Positions 26,277 through 35,973 are shown, counted from the first letter of the stretch. The stretch: DNA of 64,000 nt from Fibrobacterota bacterium (GCA_019509785.1 JAEKLQ010000051.1:1-64000); one strand, 5' to 3'. Program-made: numbers and translations. Notes: generated by a model from the letters alone, not told the origin.

Positions 26277-27401
26277 ATGCACACCCTGATTCGCCGCGTC
26301 TTGTGTTCATCTCTCTTGTTGGCATTCGCCTTCAACCCGAGCCGGGCCGCTTCCGGGGACAGCAAGAAGATGCTGGATAAAACTTTCCAGTCCACCCAGG
26401 GCGCCATTAAGTACCTGCTTTTCGTACCCAAGGGATATAGCGCGACCGGGACCCAGAGATATCCCCTGGTGGTTTGCCTGCGAGGGGCGGGCAACACCTA
26501 TACCGGCGCCACGGACAACTTCGATCAGGCCCATCCCTGGATCGAAGACAGCATCCAGGCCCGCGTGCCGCATTTCGTCCTCGTCCCCGAATGCATTTCC
26601 GATAGCTGGGGCGGCATGAGCGTGGGGGGCGGGCCGGGCGCAACCGTCCTGGCGGCCCCGTCGGTAGCCGTCGTCGAGGTGATTGAGGATCTGAAGAAGC
26701 AGTATTCCCTGGATACCAACCGTTTCATCATCCACGGATTCTCCATCGGCGGGGCGGGAACCTATCATCTGATCGAATTCAAACCCAACTATTTCGCCGC
26801 GGCCATACCCTGCTCGGCGGGAGGGGATTCCACGAAAATCGATCTCATCGCCAAGACGCCCATCTGGCATCATCAGGGGCTGAGTGACAACGCCGGGGGC
26901 GCAGGCATCCGCATGGAGGCCGCCTTGGAATCCCACCATTACAAAACGGTGAAGGTGACCGTCACCTACAATATCAATACTTCCGCCGGCTGGGCCAGCG
27001 CCGTCGCGGGCAACGCCAAGCCCGAAGACATCATCTTCAAGGGCATCCAAGCCCCGGTCACCCTGGACTCCCTCAAGCGCGCCATCGCAGGCGGCGCGAA
27101 CTACATCAACACCTTCATGACCGGCGGAACCCATGAAGCCGGCTTTATCGGCGCCGCCCATAATCCTTTGCTCGCGATCTGGGCCTTCTCGAAGGTGCGG
27201 GGCGGGTCGGCGGTTTCCATAGCCCCCAAGGCCGCGGGCGGCTGGACCAAGCGGAGCGGGGCGACGCTCGCCTTCGGCGGCCTGGACGACAAGGCCGGCG
27301 CGATCTTCACGCTAACGGGCCAACGCCTGATGGGCCAGGCCCAATCCGCGGAGCGGATCGGGCAACAGGCCCTGATCCTCCGCGCAGACCCGAACCGCTA
27401 A
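26277..27401 (+). CDS. Secreted alpha/beta-hydrolase (esterase/PHB-depolymerase-like) with C-terminal sorting-like tail
   Basis: 374 residues from ATG 26277, preceded by GGGGTTAGGAG. A signal peptide 'MHTLIRRVLCSSLLLAFAF' precedes a CE1-like hydrolase: 'YLLFVPKGYSATGTQRYPLVV', nucleophile elbow 'IIHGFSIGGAGTYHL' (about 150-164) with an intact G-x-S-x-G, and His in 'TGGTHEAGF' (about 285). The last 70 residues ('SKVRGGSAVSI ... GAIFTLTGQRLMGQ ... ILRADPNR') are beta-rich with a T-G-Q-R turn, like sorting-type C-terminal domains. A role in plant-polymer or storage-ester hydrolysis is plausible. Confidence 0.75.
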   Translation: MHTLIRRVLCSSLLLAFAFNPSRAASGDSKKMLDKTFQSTQGAIKYLLFVPKGYSATGTQRYPLVVCLRGAGNTYTGATDNFDQAHPWIEDSIQARVPHFVLVPECISDSWGGMSVGGGPGATVLAAPSVAVVEVIEDLKKQYSLDTNRFIIHGFSIGGAGTYHLIEFKPNYFAAAIPCSAGGDSTKIDLIAKTPIWHHQGLSDNAGGAGIRMEAALESHHYKTVKVTVTYNINTSAGWASAVAGNAKPEDIIFKGIQAPVTLDSLKRAIAGGANYINTFMTGGTHEAGFIGAAHNPLLAIWAFSKVRGGSAVSIAPKAAGGWTKRSGATLAFGGLDDKAGAIFTLTGQRLMGQAQSAERIGQQALILRADPNR

Positions 27402-27455
27402 CTAAGCGCTCGCGCCGCGTGGTAAGCGGCCGGAGACTTGCCCCGGCCGCGCGCG

Positions 27456-28778
27456 TTAAGCGGTCAGCTCCTTCGAAGCCTTAAAGACATTCTCGAACAG
27501 TTTTTCCAGCTTGCCGGTCGGCGTCGCCGAGAAGGCCAGCCGGAGAATGCCGCCGAAATTGATGGTCCCGGTCGAGTAATCCTTCAACAACTTCTGGCGC
27601 AACTTCTCCGAATCCGCCTTGGGCCGGATGCACATGAAATATCCCGAGTTGAAAGGCAGGGCGGTGAACTGTTCCTGATACTCGGGATGGGCGGCCAGGA
27701 TGCGCTTCACCTCGTCGTACCGCTTCTTCAGGAGGTCGAACTTCTGCTTTTTCTCGGCGGAATATTCGGCCGAGGACCAGGAGCGCAGCAATAGGGATTG
27801 CGCGGGATTGGACGAGTTGGAGATGTTCCCGCGGATGGCGCCGCCGGTCTTGGCCTCCAGGGCCTCGTAAAGGGCGGGCGTGCCGCCCTTGATGCCGTAG
27901 GTGAGGAAGCCCACCCGGAAGCCCCACACGTAGTCTTCCTTGGTGGCCCCGTCGATCTTCACGGCCAATACGTTGGGATGCAGATCGCAGAGATCGCAGA
28001 AGATGGATTGCTTGTAGACGCCGTCCTCGAACACCAGCCCGAAATAGGCGTCGTCGATGAGCATCACCACCTTCTCGCCGCGCTCGGCGGCGGCCTTGAC
28101 GGCGGCGGCGATGGCTTGCACTTCTTCGGGATAGGGCGTATAGCCGGAAGGGTTGTTGGGGAAATTCAGCAGCACGATCTTCTTGCCGCCCTTGGAAGGC
28201 GCGTCCAGCTTGGCCTTCAGGCCCGCTATGTTGAATCGTCCCTTACCGGAACCGGCTTTGCCTTCGCCCGTATAGGTCGGGAAGGTGTCCAGGGCGGCGC
28301 CGTAGGCATGCGTGAAGATGAGGCCGTAATTCTCCCAGAACAGATCGGGCAGGATGACGGTATCGCCCGGGTCGCAGAAAAGGTATCCGGCCATGCTGAG
28401 GCCATGGGTTAACGCCGAGGTTACCACGGGATTGCTGAAGATCCTGCCCGCCAGGCCCGGATTCTTCTTCCCCAGCATTTCCTTCCACAGCTTGCGCAAG
28501 TCCGCCCGGCCGGGGCTAGGCGCGTAAGTATAAGCGTCATTCCCGGGCAGGTTCAGGTTCTTGACGATGCTCGGCAGGGCCACCGGGGAGCCGTCGTCCT
28601 CGAGGGCGATGCCGATGGTGGCGTTGATATCTTTCCCGTTGGCTTCCGCCGACTGGGCCAGGATGCCCAGCTTGGGGAAGAAGATGGCCTTGCCCTTGGC
28701 GGACAGCATGTCCAGCACGGCAGGGTTCAAGGCTTTGATGGCGTCGTTCAGGCTTACGGCCTGGCTGTCCAGTTCCAT
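27456..28778 (-). CDS. Class I/II pyridoxal-phosphate aminotransferase
   Basis: 440 residues. Fold type I features: 'NFPNNPSGYTPYPEEV' (the N-P-x-x-P-x-G/T substrate motif), 'MLIDDAYFGLVFE' with the Asp that holds the pyridine nitrogen, 'KIDGATKEDYVWGFRVGF' with the Schiff-base Lys and the phosphate-binding Arg, and a C-terminal 'GGILRLAFS' Arg for the substrate carboxylate. It resembles aspartate/aromatic transaminases with an N-terminal extension (first 70 residues). Substrate cannot be settled from sequence. It carries a TTAAC-N6-GTTAC copy at 28409. Confidence 0.85.
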   Translation of the reverse strand: MELDSQAVSLNDAIKALNPAVLDMLSAKGKAIFFPKLGILAQSAEANGKDINATIGIALEDDGSPVALPSIVKNLNLPGNDAYTYAPSPGRADLRKLWKEMLGKKNPGLAGRIFSNPVVTSALTHGLSMAGYLFCDPGDTVILPDLFWENYGLIFTHAYGAALDTFPTYTGEGKAGSGKGRFNIAGLKAKLDAPSKGGKKIVLLNFPNNPSGYTPYPEEVQAIAAAVKAAAERGEKVVMLIDDAYFGLVFEDGVYKQSIFCDLCDLHPNVLAVKIDGATKEDYVWGFRVGFLTYGIKGGTPALYEALEAKTGGAIRGNISNSSNPAQSLLLRSWSSAEYSAEKKQKFDLLKKRYDEVKRILAAHPEYQEQFTALPFNSGYFMCIRPKADSEKLRQKLLKDYSTGTINFGGILRLAFSATPTGKLEKLFENVFKASKELTA

Positions 28779-28853
28779 GATCGAAATCCTCGCGATAGGG
28801 GCCAGAGGGGAAAAGTAGTTAAGCGGGTGAATAAGAGCCCCGCCCAGTGAAGG

Positions 28854-30239
28854 CTACTTAAGGGCGCGGGCCACCGTGCGGACGAGGCCATTGCCGAGAC
28901 GGAATCCGGGCAATTCATGGTAGAAAGGCTCGCGTAAGGCTTTGGCCGGGGCGGTCGATCGGCGCATCAAGCGGTAAATGGCGCCTGCCAGGATCAGGCG
29001 TAAGGCTGCGGAGAGCAGGAAAAGGCTTTGCAGCCGCCAGGTGGCGATGATGGGTAGGCGCGTAGCCAGGAATCCTCCCGTGAGGGAAAACGCGAAACCG
29101 ATCAGGCCGACCACCAGGGACGAATACGCCAGGTAATGGCTGCGATGCCTTTGGTCCGTGGCCGCCAGGGTCTGGTTGAAGTTGGCCAGGTTGTAGCCGC
29201 CCCACGAGGCGCCGCTGTAAAAGCAACTGGCCCACAGCACGAAGCGATTCGCGGTGAGGACGTACGGGATCGGGACCAGGGCGGCGAGCAAAGCCGCCGC
29301 CCATAGCACCCGACCCGCGCCGTAGGCGTCGACCAGGCGGCCCCAGAAGAGCGCGAAGGTGATGGAGCCGAGCACGGTGAGGGAGAGGGCGATGGCGATG
29401 AAGAGGTAATTGAAATGCAGATCGCGCAGGTACCAGACCGTGAAGAAGGGGCCCGACATGCTGGCCGCCCCTTGGTAGAGGCCGGTGGCCAGGCAGTAGC
29501 GCGAAAAGTCGCGGCCCGGGCGGAAACGGAAGGGCGCGAAGGCGGCGTGGGCGCCGTGCTGCGGCGGTTCGTATTGCCGCGATAGGAAGAAGCAGGAAAT
29601 GCCGCGCAGGGCGGCGGCGGCCGAGAACACCCCGAAGAAGAGCATCCAAGGAGCGTTGGCGGAGCCGAAACGGCGCGATAGTACGCCCGCCGTGAGCGAA
29701 CAGCAGAGGTACATCCACGAGAAGAACATGCTGCGCCAGGCGAAATGCCGGCCGCGCGTCTCGCCCGGCATGAGGTCGCCCATCCACGAGATCCAGAAAG
29801 GCCCGGTGAGGTTGGTGCTCAAGGTGGCGGCCGCGAAGCAGGCGACGAAGGCCCAAGGCGCCATGGAAGACGGGAGCCATCCGGACAGGGCCGCGAGGAA
29901 AAGGAAGAATGCCTGGCCCGCCACGCCCGCGAGCACCAGCGGCTTTCGTCCTTTGGAAGGGTGGGTCAACAATGGGGAGAAATATTGGCTGATCGCGCCC
30001 AGCAGGGACGGGATGGAGGTCATGAGGGCGATGCCCATGGAAGTGGCGCGCAAGGCCACCGCCGCCGCGACCGAGAAAGTCTCGTTCAGGGCCAACATGC
30101 CGTTGGAGGCGATCCCGTCCAGCAGGCTGTTGAACAGCGCGTTGCGTATTAACGGGGAGCCGACAAAGACGCCGCCCAAATGGGTTTTGGGAATATCCGC
30201 CGCGGGCCTGGCGGAGGAATCGCCTTGATCATCGTACAT
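28854..30239 (-). CDS. MFS transporter
   Basis: 461 residues, about twelve hydrophobic segments (for example 'AVALRATSMGIALMTSIPSL', 'LVLAGVAGQAFFLFLAALS' and 'APWMLFFGVFSAAAALRG'). The cytoplasmic loop after helix two has 'HPSKGRKPLVL' and a matching 'DAYGAGRVLWAA' in the second half, the usual MFS A motifs. N-terminal 30 residues are soluble and low-complexity. No substrate-specific motif was recognised. It is a single gene with no partner. Confidence 0.8.
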   Translation of the reverse strand: MYDDQGDSSARPAADIPKTHLGGVFVGSPLIRNALFNSLLDGIASNGMLALNETFSVAAAVALRATSMGIALMTSIPSLLGAISQYFSPLLTHPSKGRKPLVLAGVAGQAFFLFLAALSGWLPSSMAPWAFVACFAAATLSTNLTGPFWISWMGDLMPGETRGRHFAWRSMFFSWMYLCCSLTAGVLSRRFGSANAPWMLFFGVFSAAAALRGISCFFLSRQYEPPQHGAHAAFAPFRFRPGRDFSRYCLATGLYQGAASMSGPFFTVWYLRDLHFNYLFIAIALSLTVLGSITFALFWGRLVDAYGAGRVLWAAALLAALVPIPYVLTANRFVLWASCFYSGASWGGYNLANFNQTLAATDQRHRSHYLAYSSLVVGLIGFAFSLTGGFLATRLPIIATWRLQSLFLLSAALRLILAGAIYRLMRRSTAPAKALREPFYHELPGFRLGNGLVRTVARALK

Positions 30240-30317
30240 GGAATTTACGGGTCCTGGGAAGAATATATCACCGGCCGGGGCCCGGAGGAAAGGCGCCTCC
30301 GGGGGGTGAACCCTATT

Positions 30318-31745
30318 TTATGGTTTGCGGACCGGTTTCAAGCCCAGTATCTTCGCGGCCTGGGCCAATTGTCGGGCCACGGATTGGCTGCCGGTGCCGC
30401 CCTGGATGTTCCGGCGCTCGGCGGAGTAGGCGAAGGTCAATCGCTTCCGGAAGGCTTTTCCCTCGGGGATCTCCGCCCAATCGGATTCGGGCAAATCGAG
30501 GAAGGAGACGCCGGCCGCCTCGGCTTTGCCCACCATGCGGCCCACGATGTGATGCGCATCGCGGAAGGGTATGCCCTTCCCGACCAGGTAATCGGCCAAA
30601 TCCGTGGCCAGCATGCCGGGATGCATTTTGCGGGCGATCTCATCGAGACGGAACTTGAGGGTCCCCATGGCCTCGGTCATGACCATGAGGCAAATCTCCA
30701 GCGTTTCCACGGAATCGAAGATCGGCTCCTTATCTTCTTGCAGATCGCGATCGTAAGCGTGGGGAAGGCCTTTCATGACGGTGAAGAGCCGGGTGAAGTT
30801 CCCCAGCAAGCGGCCGGCCTTGCCGCGGATCAATTCCATCGAATCCGGATTTTTCTTCTGCGGCATCATGCTCGAGCCCGAGGTGAAAGCCTCCCCGAGC
30901 TCGATGTAGGCGAATTCCTGCGTGGACCAGAGCACGAAGTCCTCGGCGTAACCGGAAAGGATGACGCCCAGCACGGAGCAGGCCCCCAGGAACTCCAGGG
31001 CGAAATCGCGATGCGCGGTGGCGTCGATACTGTTGGGCGAGAGCCGCGGGAAGCCCAAGCGGGCGGCCACCAGCTCGCGCTTGTAAGGGAAGGCGGAGCC
31101 CGCCAGCGCGCCCGAGCCCAAGGGCATCTCGGCGGCCGAATCCGCGGCGTGGCGGAGGCGGGACTTGTCGCGCTCCAGGGCGAAGAAAAAGGAAAGCAGG
31201 TAATGGGCGATGTAGATGGGCTGCGCCTGCTGCACGTGGGTGTAACCCGGCATCAATTGCGAGCGGTACTCGATCGCTTTCAGGTAGATGGCTTTCTGCA
31301 AGGCGGCCACGGCCGTTTCCAGCCCCGCGGCCCGGCGGCGCACGTACAGTTTCACGTCGGTGGCGACCTGATCGTTGCGGCTGCGGCCCGTATGCAGCTT
31401 CTTGCCCAAGGCCCCGATGCGCTCGCTGAGGACGCGCTCGACCGCCATGTGGATGTCTTCATCCGAAGGCTGGAACAGGTCCTTACCGGCTTCGAGATCC
31501 GCCTGGATTTTCGCGAGGCCCGCCAGCATCCGCTTCAGCTCGGGCCCGGTCAATACGCCCGCGGCCTTGAGGCCATGGGCATGGGCCATGCTGCCTTCGA
31601 TGTCCTCGCGGAACAGTTTCCGATCGAAGTGGAGGCTTAGGGAAAGCCGTTCCATCGACGAGGCCATGCCTCCCTGGAAGCGGCCCTGCCATAGCGTTCC
31701 CTTACCCTTGCTCTTTGCCTTCGCCTGCGCGCGTTTCGCGGCCAT
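30318..31745 (-). CDS. argH: Argininosuccinate lyase
   Basis: Splits argininosuccinate to arginine and fumarate, last step of arginine synthesis. I chose ATG 31745 (475 residues), which follows GGGAGAGG; an ATG 18 bases upstream is also open. The signature 'GSSMMPQKKNPDSMELIRGK' contains the family lysines and the catalytic Ser of the mobile loop. 'HTGRSRNDQVATDVKLY', 'PGYTHVQQAQP' and 'SPNSIDATAHRDFALEFL' complete the conserved blocks. The lysine-rich first 20 residues are an unusual extension. No other arg genes are in the window. Confidence 0.92.
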   Translation of the reverse strand: MAAKRAQAKAKSKGKGTLWQGRFQGGMASSMERLSLSLHFDRKLFREDIEGSMAHAHGLKAAGVLTGPELKRMLAGLAKIQADLEAGKDLFQPSDEDIHMAVERVLSERIGALGKKLHTGRSRNDQVATDVKLYVRRRAAGLETAVAALQKAIYLKAIEYRSQLMPGYTHVQQAQPIYIAHYLLSFFFALERDKSRLRHAADSAAEMPLGSGALAGSAFPYKRELVAARLGFPRLSPNSIDATAHRDFALEFLGACSVLGVILSGYAEDFVLWSTQEFAYIELGEAFTSGSSMMPQKKNPDSMELIRGKAGRLLGNFTRLFTVMKGLPHAYDRDLQEDKEPIFDSVETLEICLMVMTEAMGTLKFRLDEIARKMHPGMLATDLADYLVGKGIPFRDAHHIVGRMVGKAEAAGVSFLDLPESDWAEIPEGKAFRKRLTFAYSAERRNIQGGTGSQSVARQLAQAAKILGLKPVRKP

Positions 31746-31808
31746 CGCCTCTCCCGGTTGCAAGAGGGTGTCGGCCTCATGCCGTGAGGAAGAGTAGGAA
31801 TTTCCGGG

Positions 31809-32078
31809 TTAGCGGGGGCCCCGGCGCAGGATGCGGACCAAGGCGTATTCGCATTTCTTGATCATCTGCAGCTTGGTTTCTTCCGCGCTGCATCCCGTGC
31901 GGACCTGGAACCCGACCTTCGAGTTCTCGATGACCTCATCGATTTCCTCGTCTTCCAGCCATGAGGAGAAGTAGCGGATCAGGCCCTTGAGATTGGTGAA
32001 GGTGTAATTGTCCGTTCGCCGCTCATCCAATTGATAGGCGCCGAAGTTGCCGGACCGATGGCGCGACGAAGCATCCAT
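31809..32078 (-). CDS. Small acidic hypothetical protein
   Basis: 89 residues from ATG 32078; the frame continues upstream to 32282 (ATG candidates 32180, 32282), but the N-terminal part is low-quality Pro/Ser/Arg sequence. The kept part has 'LDERRTDNYTFTNLKGLIRYFSSWLEDEEIDEVIENSKVGF' (read as two pieces), acidic and helical, and a Cys in 'RTGCSAEETK'. No family recognised, no ribosome site visible. It may be longer than annotated. Confidence 0.4.
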   Translation of the reverse strand: MDASSRHRSGNFGAYQLDERRTDNYTFTNLKGLIRYFSSWLEDEEIDEVIENSKVGFQVRTGCSAEETKLQMIKKCEYALVRILRRGPR

Positions 32079-32223
32079 ATCCAATGATAGGGGCCGGAGC
32101 AAGGCCCCAGTCAACCGCGGCGCTCCCCCGATCCCTGTAGTTTTGGGGCTTTTTTCGGGAAAATCAGCGTAAAATCCCATCGCGCGCTTAGGTGAATCGC
32201 AGGCGATGATGGGGAGCGCCGAC

Positions 32224-33648
32224 TCAATGGACGAGGTGGAAGAAGTCCTTGGTGGTCGCGACCAGGGTCGTATCGACGGCATCGGTTACGCGGAGCAGGC
32301 AGCGATCCGACACCCCGAGATCTATTGATGGGGTCCAGGCATAGATCGGTAAGCTGTCCGGGGACGTATAATGGCTTTCCAACACGATCCATCTCTCGCC
32401 GCCGGTTGTCGAAACCGCGAGGGTATACGGGCCTTTCCCCTGCATTTGCCATTGCACGTTGTAGGTCTTCGCGAGGTGCAAGGATTCGGCCGGGGCCGGG
32501 TGGATCACGGCGGGCTCGGGCGGCGGCAAATGGCGGACCGAAACCACCACGCTATCGGACCGGGTGCGGGAACCCAGTTTGGCGGAGACCAGAAACCGAA
32601 ATACGCCATCGCCGTGGAAACGGACCTCGGTACGCAACGAAGTCGGAGAAAGGATTTCGGCCAAAGGCGGGGGCTGGGGATCCGCCGAATGCAGATCCGG
32701 GGCGAGCGAATCCGCCCGATGGGTCGAATCGGGAAGCCACTTCCAAAGCACGGACAAGCGCGGATCGGTGGCGGAAATCCCGATGACCTTGGCTTCCAAA
32801 TAGGTATGCCCTTCCACGAAGGTTTCGAATGCAGGCGGGGCCGCGATTTGGAAATCCGGAAGGGAATCGCCGGAGGGGACGGTATCGATGGAGCCGGATG
32901 GCGTGATTGAGGGATGATACACCCGATTGGAATCGGCGGTATTCAGGGAATCGGGGACAGGATAGATTTTCCCGTCCGAACCGATCAGGCGCAATGGCAG
33001 CACGCCTTGGGGCAGGTCCACGAACGCGAATTCGCTGTCCACCAAGGTGGCGAGATAAGGCGTTCCCGGCACGTAGATGCGGCAATCCTCCCCGTGCACG
33101 GGCTCTTTGGCTATGCGCGCCTGGTAGCGGATCAAAGGTTTGGTTTCAAGCGCGACGGACTTCACGGAAGAATCCCGCCGCGTGAATGCGCGCGCGGCCG
33201 AATCGTAGACCAGGTTGAGCGCGATGCCGCCGTTCTTGTCCTGGGTCGTGAGCACCAGGTTGAAAAGGGTGCGATCCTCGGCGCCTACGGTTTCGCCGGC
33301 GGCCGCGCGTTTGGCGGCCGTCTGCTGGGCGCGGCGGAAGTCGTCGCCGGTAAGCACGGTGAAGGCGGAGTTCTTGATCTTGATGGTGGCGAGCGGCTCG
33401 GGATCGATCGCGGGGTTCTGATCGGCGGTGTAAACGTTGAGATCGCCGGTGACGCGGGCGGCCGTGCCGGAAGAGGCGAAGCTGACCGTAAGGGAGGGGT
33501 TGTCGACGCCGGAGCTGGTGCCCGCGACCTGGTTATCCGAACAAGAGGCGGCGAAAAGGCCCAGCGCGCCGAGCATGGCGGCCCAGGCCGTCGCGCGATT
33601 GCGGGCCAAGGAGCGGAGCGGATGGGCGGGGAAACGGTAAAGCGGCAT
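32224..33648 (-). CDS. Large lipoprotein with Ig-like domains, next to a TIGR02147 gene
   Basis: 474 residues; leader ends GLFAASC (lipobox AASC), followed by a Ser/Thr-rich 'NQVAGTSSGVDNPSLTV' linker common in Fibrobacter lipoproteins. Residues about 50-330 alternate beta strands and short repeats. The last 95 residues ('LHLAKTYNVQWQMQG', 'GPYTLAVSTTGGERW', 'IYAWTPSIDLGV') are an Ig/GPI-anchored-type domain (Kre9/KNH1-like fold) found in many FCB surface proteins. It ends 68 bases before the TIGR02147 gene and both read minus strand, so the two may be co-transcribed with the regulator first. Function unknown. Confidence 0.7.
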   Translation of the reverse strand: MPLYRFPAHPLRSLARNRATAWAAMLGALGLFAASCSDNQVAGTSSGVDNPSLTVSFASSGTAARVTGDLNVYTADQNPAIDPEPLATIKIKNSAFTVLTGDDFRRAQQTAAKRAAAGETVGAEDRTLFNLVLTTQDKNGGIALNLVYDSAARAFTRRDSSVKSVALETKPLIRYQARIAKEPVHGEDCRIYVPGTPYLATLVDSEFAFVDLPQGVLPLRLIGSDGKIYPVPDSLNTADSNRVYHPSITPSGSIDTVPSGDSLPDFQIAAPPAFETFVEGHTYLEAKVIGISATDPRLSVLWKWLPDSTHRADSLAPDLHSADPQPPPLAEILSPTSLRTEVRFHGDGVFRFLVSAKLGSRTRSDSVVVSVRHLPPPEPAVIHPAPAESLHLAKTYNVQWQMQGKGPYTLAVSTTGGERWIVLESHYTSPDSLPIYAWTPSIDLGVSDRCLLRVTDAVDTTLVATTKDFFHLVH

Positions 33649-33716
33649 AGCTTAATGGTCCGGGGAAAGGATTCTCCCGGCAGCAATAGTATTAATTTCC
33701 CGAGGCGCGGCCCGCT

Positions 33717-34589
33717 TCACGAAGGCACCTTGGTATTGGGGAACAACTGCAAGGTCAGGGAATAGACCCTGTCCTCATTGCGGTCGCGGTCGATGATCTC
33801 GCGCAATTCCTCTTGGAAGGATCGGATGCGATCCTTGATGGCCTGGAACCCGTCCTTCGATATCGAGAACATGAGGGCGTTATATTGCCGCTGCTCGGCC
33901 GGGAGATCGGGGAAAACCGCGGCCGCCATGGACATTAGCTCCTGGATATGCTGGCGGGCGGCCATGGCCTGCACGTTCTTCTCCGTGTAGATGTGCCGTT
34001 CGGCCACCGCGTAGCCGCTGGCCGTCTTCTTGATGAGGCCCAATTCCAAGAGCAATTGCACGGATTCTTCGGCCTGGGACGGGGTAATCGGCGGCAGGAT
34101 GTTGGCGGCGATGGCGCCGGGATGGCGCGTCTTCTGGTCGATGCCGAAGTAGTTCCAGACCGCCGAGTAATACCACTTGGAGAAGAAGCGGTATTGGGTT
34201 TCGCCCACGATGCGGGCGCGCGAAGAGCGGAACTTGGCCAATTGCGCGAAGAAGAAGTTCTTCTCGGTCATGCCCTTGGCCTGGTTGAATTGCACCAGCA
34301 GATCGAAATAGCGGTTTTCGCGCTCCCCCAGCCTAAGGGCCTTCCCGAACTTGACGCGCAAGTTCTGGGACAGCTGGCGGCGGCCGCGGATGACCGCGGG
34401 CAAAAGGCTCGAGCAGGATGCGGGCAGGGCGGCTTCGCGGGCGAAGGCGCGTTGGGAGAATTCCGGATCCACGGATTTACGATGCGCGTAATAGTCGCGC
34501 AGGAAATCGCGATAGTCGAGGTACTGAAGCAGTTGCGGGGCGGGGCCCGTCCACTTCGCCTCGGTAGCCGGCTCGGCTTCGGCATCCAT
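33717..34589 (-). CDS. TIGR02147 family protein, probable regulator
   Basis: 290 residues beginning with 'LLQYLDYRDFLRDYYAHRK' and 'FSQRAFAREAALPASCSSLL', the conserved N-terminal block of this family, followed by 'ANILPPITPSQAEESVQLLLELGLIKKT', a winged-helix-like segment, and a C-terminal helical bundle. The family was defined from paralogs in Fibrobacter succinogenes. Members commonly sit beside lipoprotein or surface genes; a DNA-binding role is inferred, not proven. Downstream on the same strand is the lipoprotein gene 32224-33648; divergently lie the C-x27-C lipoproteins. Confidence 0.85.
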   Translation of the reverse strand: MDAEAEPATEAKWTGPAPQLLQYLDYRDFLRDYYAHRKSVDPEFSQRAFAREAALPASCSSLLPAVIRGRRQLSQNLRVKFGKALRLGERENRYFDLLVQFNQAKGMTEKNFFFAQLAKFRSSRARIVGETQYRFFSKWYYSAVWNYFGIDQKTRHPGAIAANILPPITPSQAEESVQLLLELGLIKKTASGYAVAERHIYTEKNVQAMAARQHIQELMSMAAAVFPDLPAEQRQYNALMFSISKDGFQAIKDRIRSFQEELREIIDRDRNEDRVYSLTLQLFPNTKVPS

Positions 34590-34899
34590 ATCCCAAGTAT
34601 ACTACGCCGACCCGGCCGCGAGGCCCGATTACTCATCAATCGGGTGAGGACAAATAATCCCCTCTTAAAACGGCATTTTCACGACCTTATGACCGGAAGG
34701 AACTAGGGGCTTTTTAGGCAAATATGACTTTGAGGCCGGTTTGGAGGGCCTTTTGTCCGATCGGCCTCCGGAGCGAACGCGATTCGCCGCTTGCGGAGCG
34801 AGGACAAACCATCCTCGCTTTTGGACCCATATTCTTTCCGTTCTTCCATTCCAATCGTTATCCTATGGAGCAAGGCACTGTTCGCCTTACGGAGGAACC
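34590..34899. promoter_or_regulatory. Divergent control region between the TIGR02147 gene and the first C-x27-C lipoprotein
   Basis: 310 bases. It holds a hairpin AGCGAGGA-N7-TCCTCGCT (34797-34819) followed by TTTT, and a second GC-rich hairpin GGAGG...CCTCC (about 34743-34769). These lie in the leader of the plus-strand gene, so transcription attenuation is possible. AT-rich blocks near 34650-34730 are candidate promoters, but none could be assigned. Confidence 0.4.
34797..34822 (+). terminator. Terminator-like hairpin in the lipoprotein leader
   Basis: AGCGAGGA (34797-34804) and TCCTCGCT (34812-34819) with a 7-base loop, then TTTT. It is 78 bases upstream of the ATG at 34900. It could be an attenuator, or a terminator of an unrecognised small transcript. 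Confidence 0.5.
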
Positions 34900-35973
34900 A
34901 TGAAATTCAACTTCCCCAATTTGCGCATCGCCGCGGCCCTGGGGCTGGCTGCCGGAATGATGATCGGGTGCCAGGACCTTCTGAATCCCGGCAAGACGGC
35001 CTCCGACCCGGGCGCGACGAGCGTCGATCAAACCGGTTCTTTAAGCCTGTCCATCCGGAACGACAGCACTTGCATGGGCGAATGGCATGCCATCCTGGAT
35101 GCGCGCAGCGCGGGCCATCCGGATAGCGCCTCCGAGTCGGCCTTCCTGGCGTCTTGCGTGACCGAAGTGAAGCCCGAGAAGGACAAGCCCGTCCCCGTGA
35201 TCCCGCCCCCGTTGCTCCCCGATTCAGGCACGCGTTGCAAATGGATCGTGGCCCAGATCGAAGGCGGCCGGGATTCCCTATCCGTATCGTACCGGAAATA
35301 TTGCCCGGACGATTGCCGTAAGCTCGAGGCCACGGATTCGGCTTCCCATGAGAAATTGTGCCTTGAACCGAAGCCGCATACGGATAGCCTGCCTCCCAAG
35401 CCCCACGATGACGATAGCTTGCCTCCTCGCACGAACCCCGAAGACGATACCTGCAAGATGCTGCTCGTCAAATTGGGAACCGTGAAGCCCGGAGAACCCG
35501 GCCGCGCCGATCTTGAACACCAATACACCGCGCGCTGCCACGAACCCGTGCCGCATGATTCGACTCCCGTGCCGCCCCCGCCCCCGACGGTGAATTGCGA
35601 TGAGTTGCGCAAGAAGATCGCTCTCTTGGATAGCGGTTCCGCCGACTACGCCAGCCTGGTGGTCACCCTGAAGGCGCATTGCCCAGAGAAGCCGCCGGTG
35701 ACGGATACCACCAAAATCCCGCCTCAGCCTCCGGTATCGGATTCGGTTTGCATGGCCCTGAAGCTGCAACTGGCGAATACGCCGGCGGGCACCGCGGGTC
35801 GGTCCGATCTGGAAGCGGCTTTCAAGGCCAAGTGCTCGGAGCCCGTTCCCGTCACGGCTCCGATAGTGAATTGCGACGAACTGCGCGCCAAGCGCGCCGC
35901 CTTGGATCCGGCGTCGGCCGATTACGCGCAACTGACCGCTTTGATGAAGGGGCATTGCCCGGACGTTCCCTAA
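34900..35973 (+). CDS. Lipoprotein with repeated C-x27-C modules
   Basis: 357 residues from ATG 34900 (ribosome site GGAGGAA). Lipobox LGLAAGMMIGC, anchor Cys24. The mature part has modules whose two Cys are always 27 residues apart: C58-C86, C185-C213, C233-C261, C284-C312 and C325-C353. Two further Cys pairs (C113-C135, C139-C154) break the rule. Consensus: C-D-x-L-x(6)-x-L-D-x2-S-A-D-Y-A-x-L-x(6)-C. Pro/Asp-rich spacers separate them. Each module is probably a disulfide-clamped helical hairpin on the outer surface. No family recognised. The neighbouring lipoprotein has three copies of the same module. Confidence 0.75.
   Translation: MKFNFPNLRIAAALGLAAGMMIGCQDLLNPGKTASDPGATSVDQTGSLSLSIRNDSTCMGEWHAILDARSAGHPDSASESAFLASCVTEVKPEKDKPVPVIPPPLLPDSGTRCKWIVAQIEGGRDSLSVSYRKYCPDDCRKLEATDSASHEKLCLEPKPHTDSLPPKPHDDDSLPPRTNPEDDTCKMLLVKLGTVKPGEPGRADLEHQYTARCHEPVPHDSTPVPPPPPTVNCDELRKKIALLDSGSADYASLVVTLKAHCPEKPPVTDTTKIPPQPPVSDSVCMALKLQLANTPAGTAGRSDLEAAFKAKCSEPVPVTAPIVNCDELRAKRAALDPASADYAQLTALMKGHCPDVP

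Noticed and set aside
30180-31640. 486-codon plus-strand frame
   Set aside because: Antisense to argH and MFS genes, without motifs.
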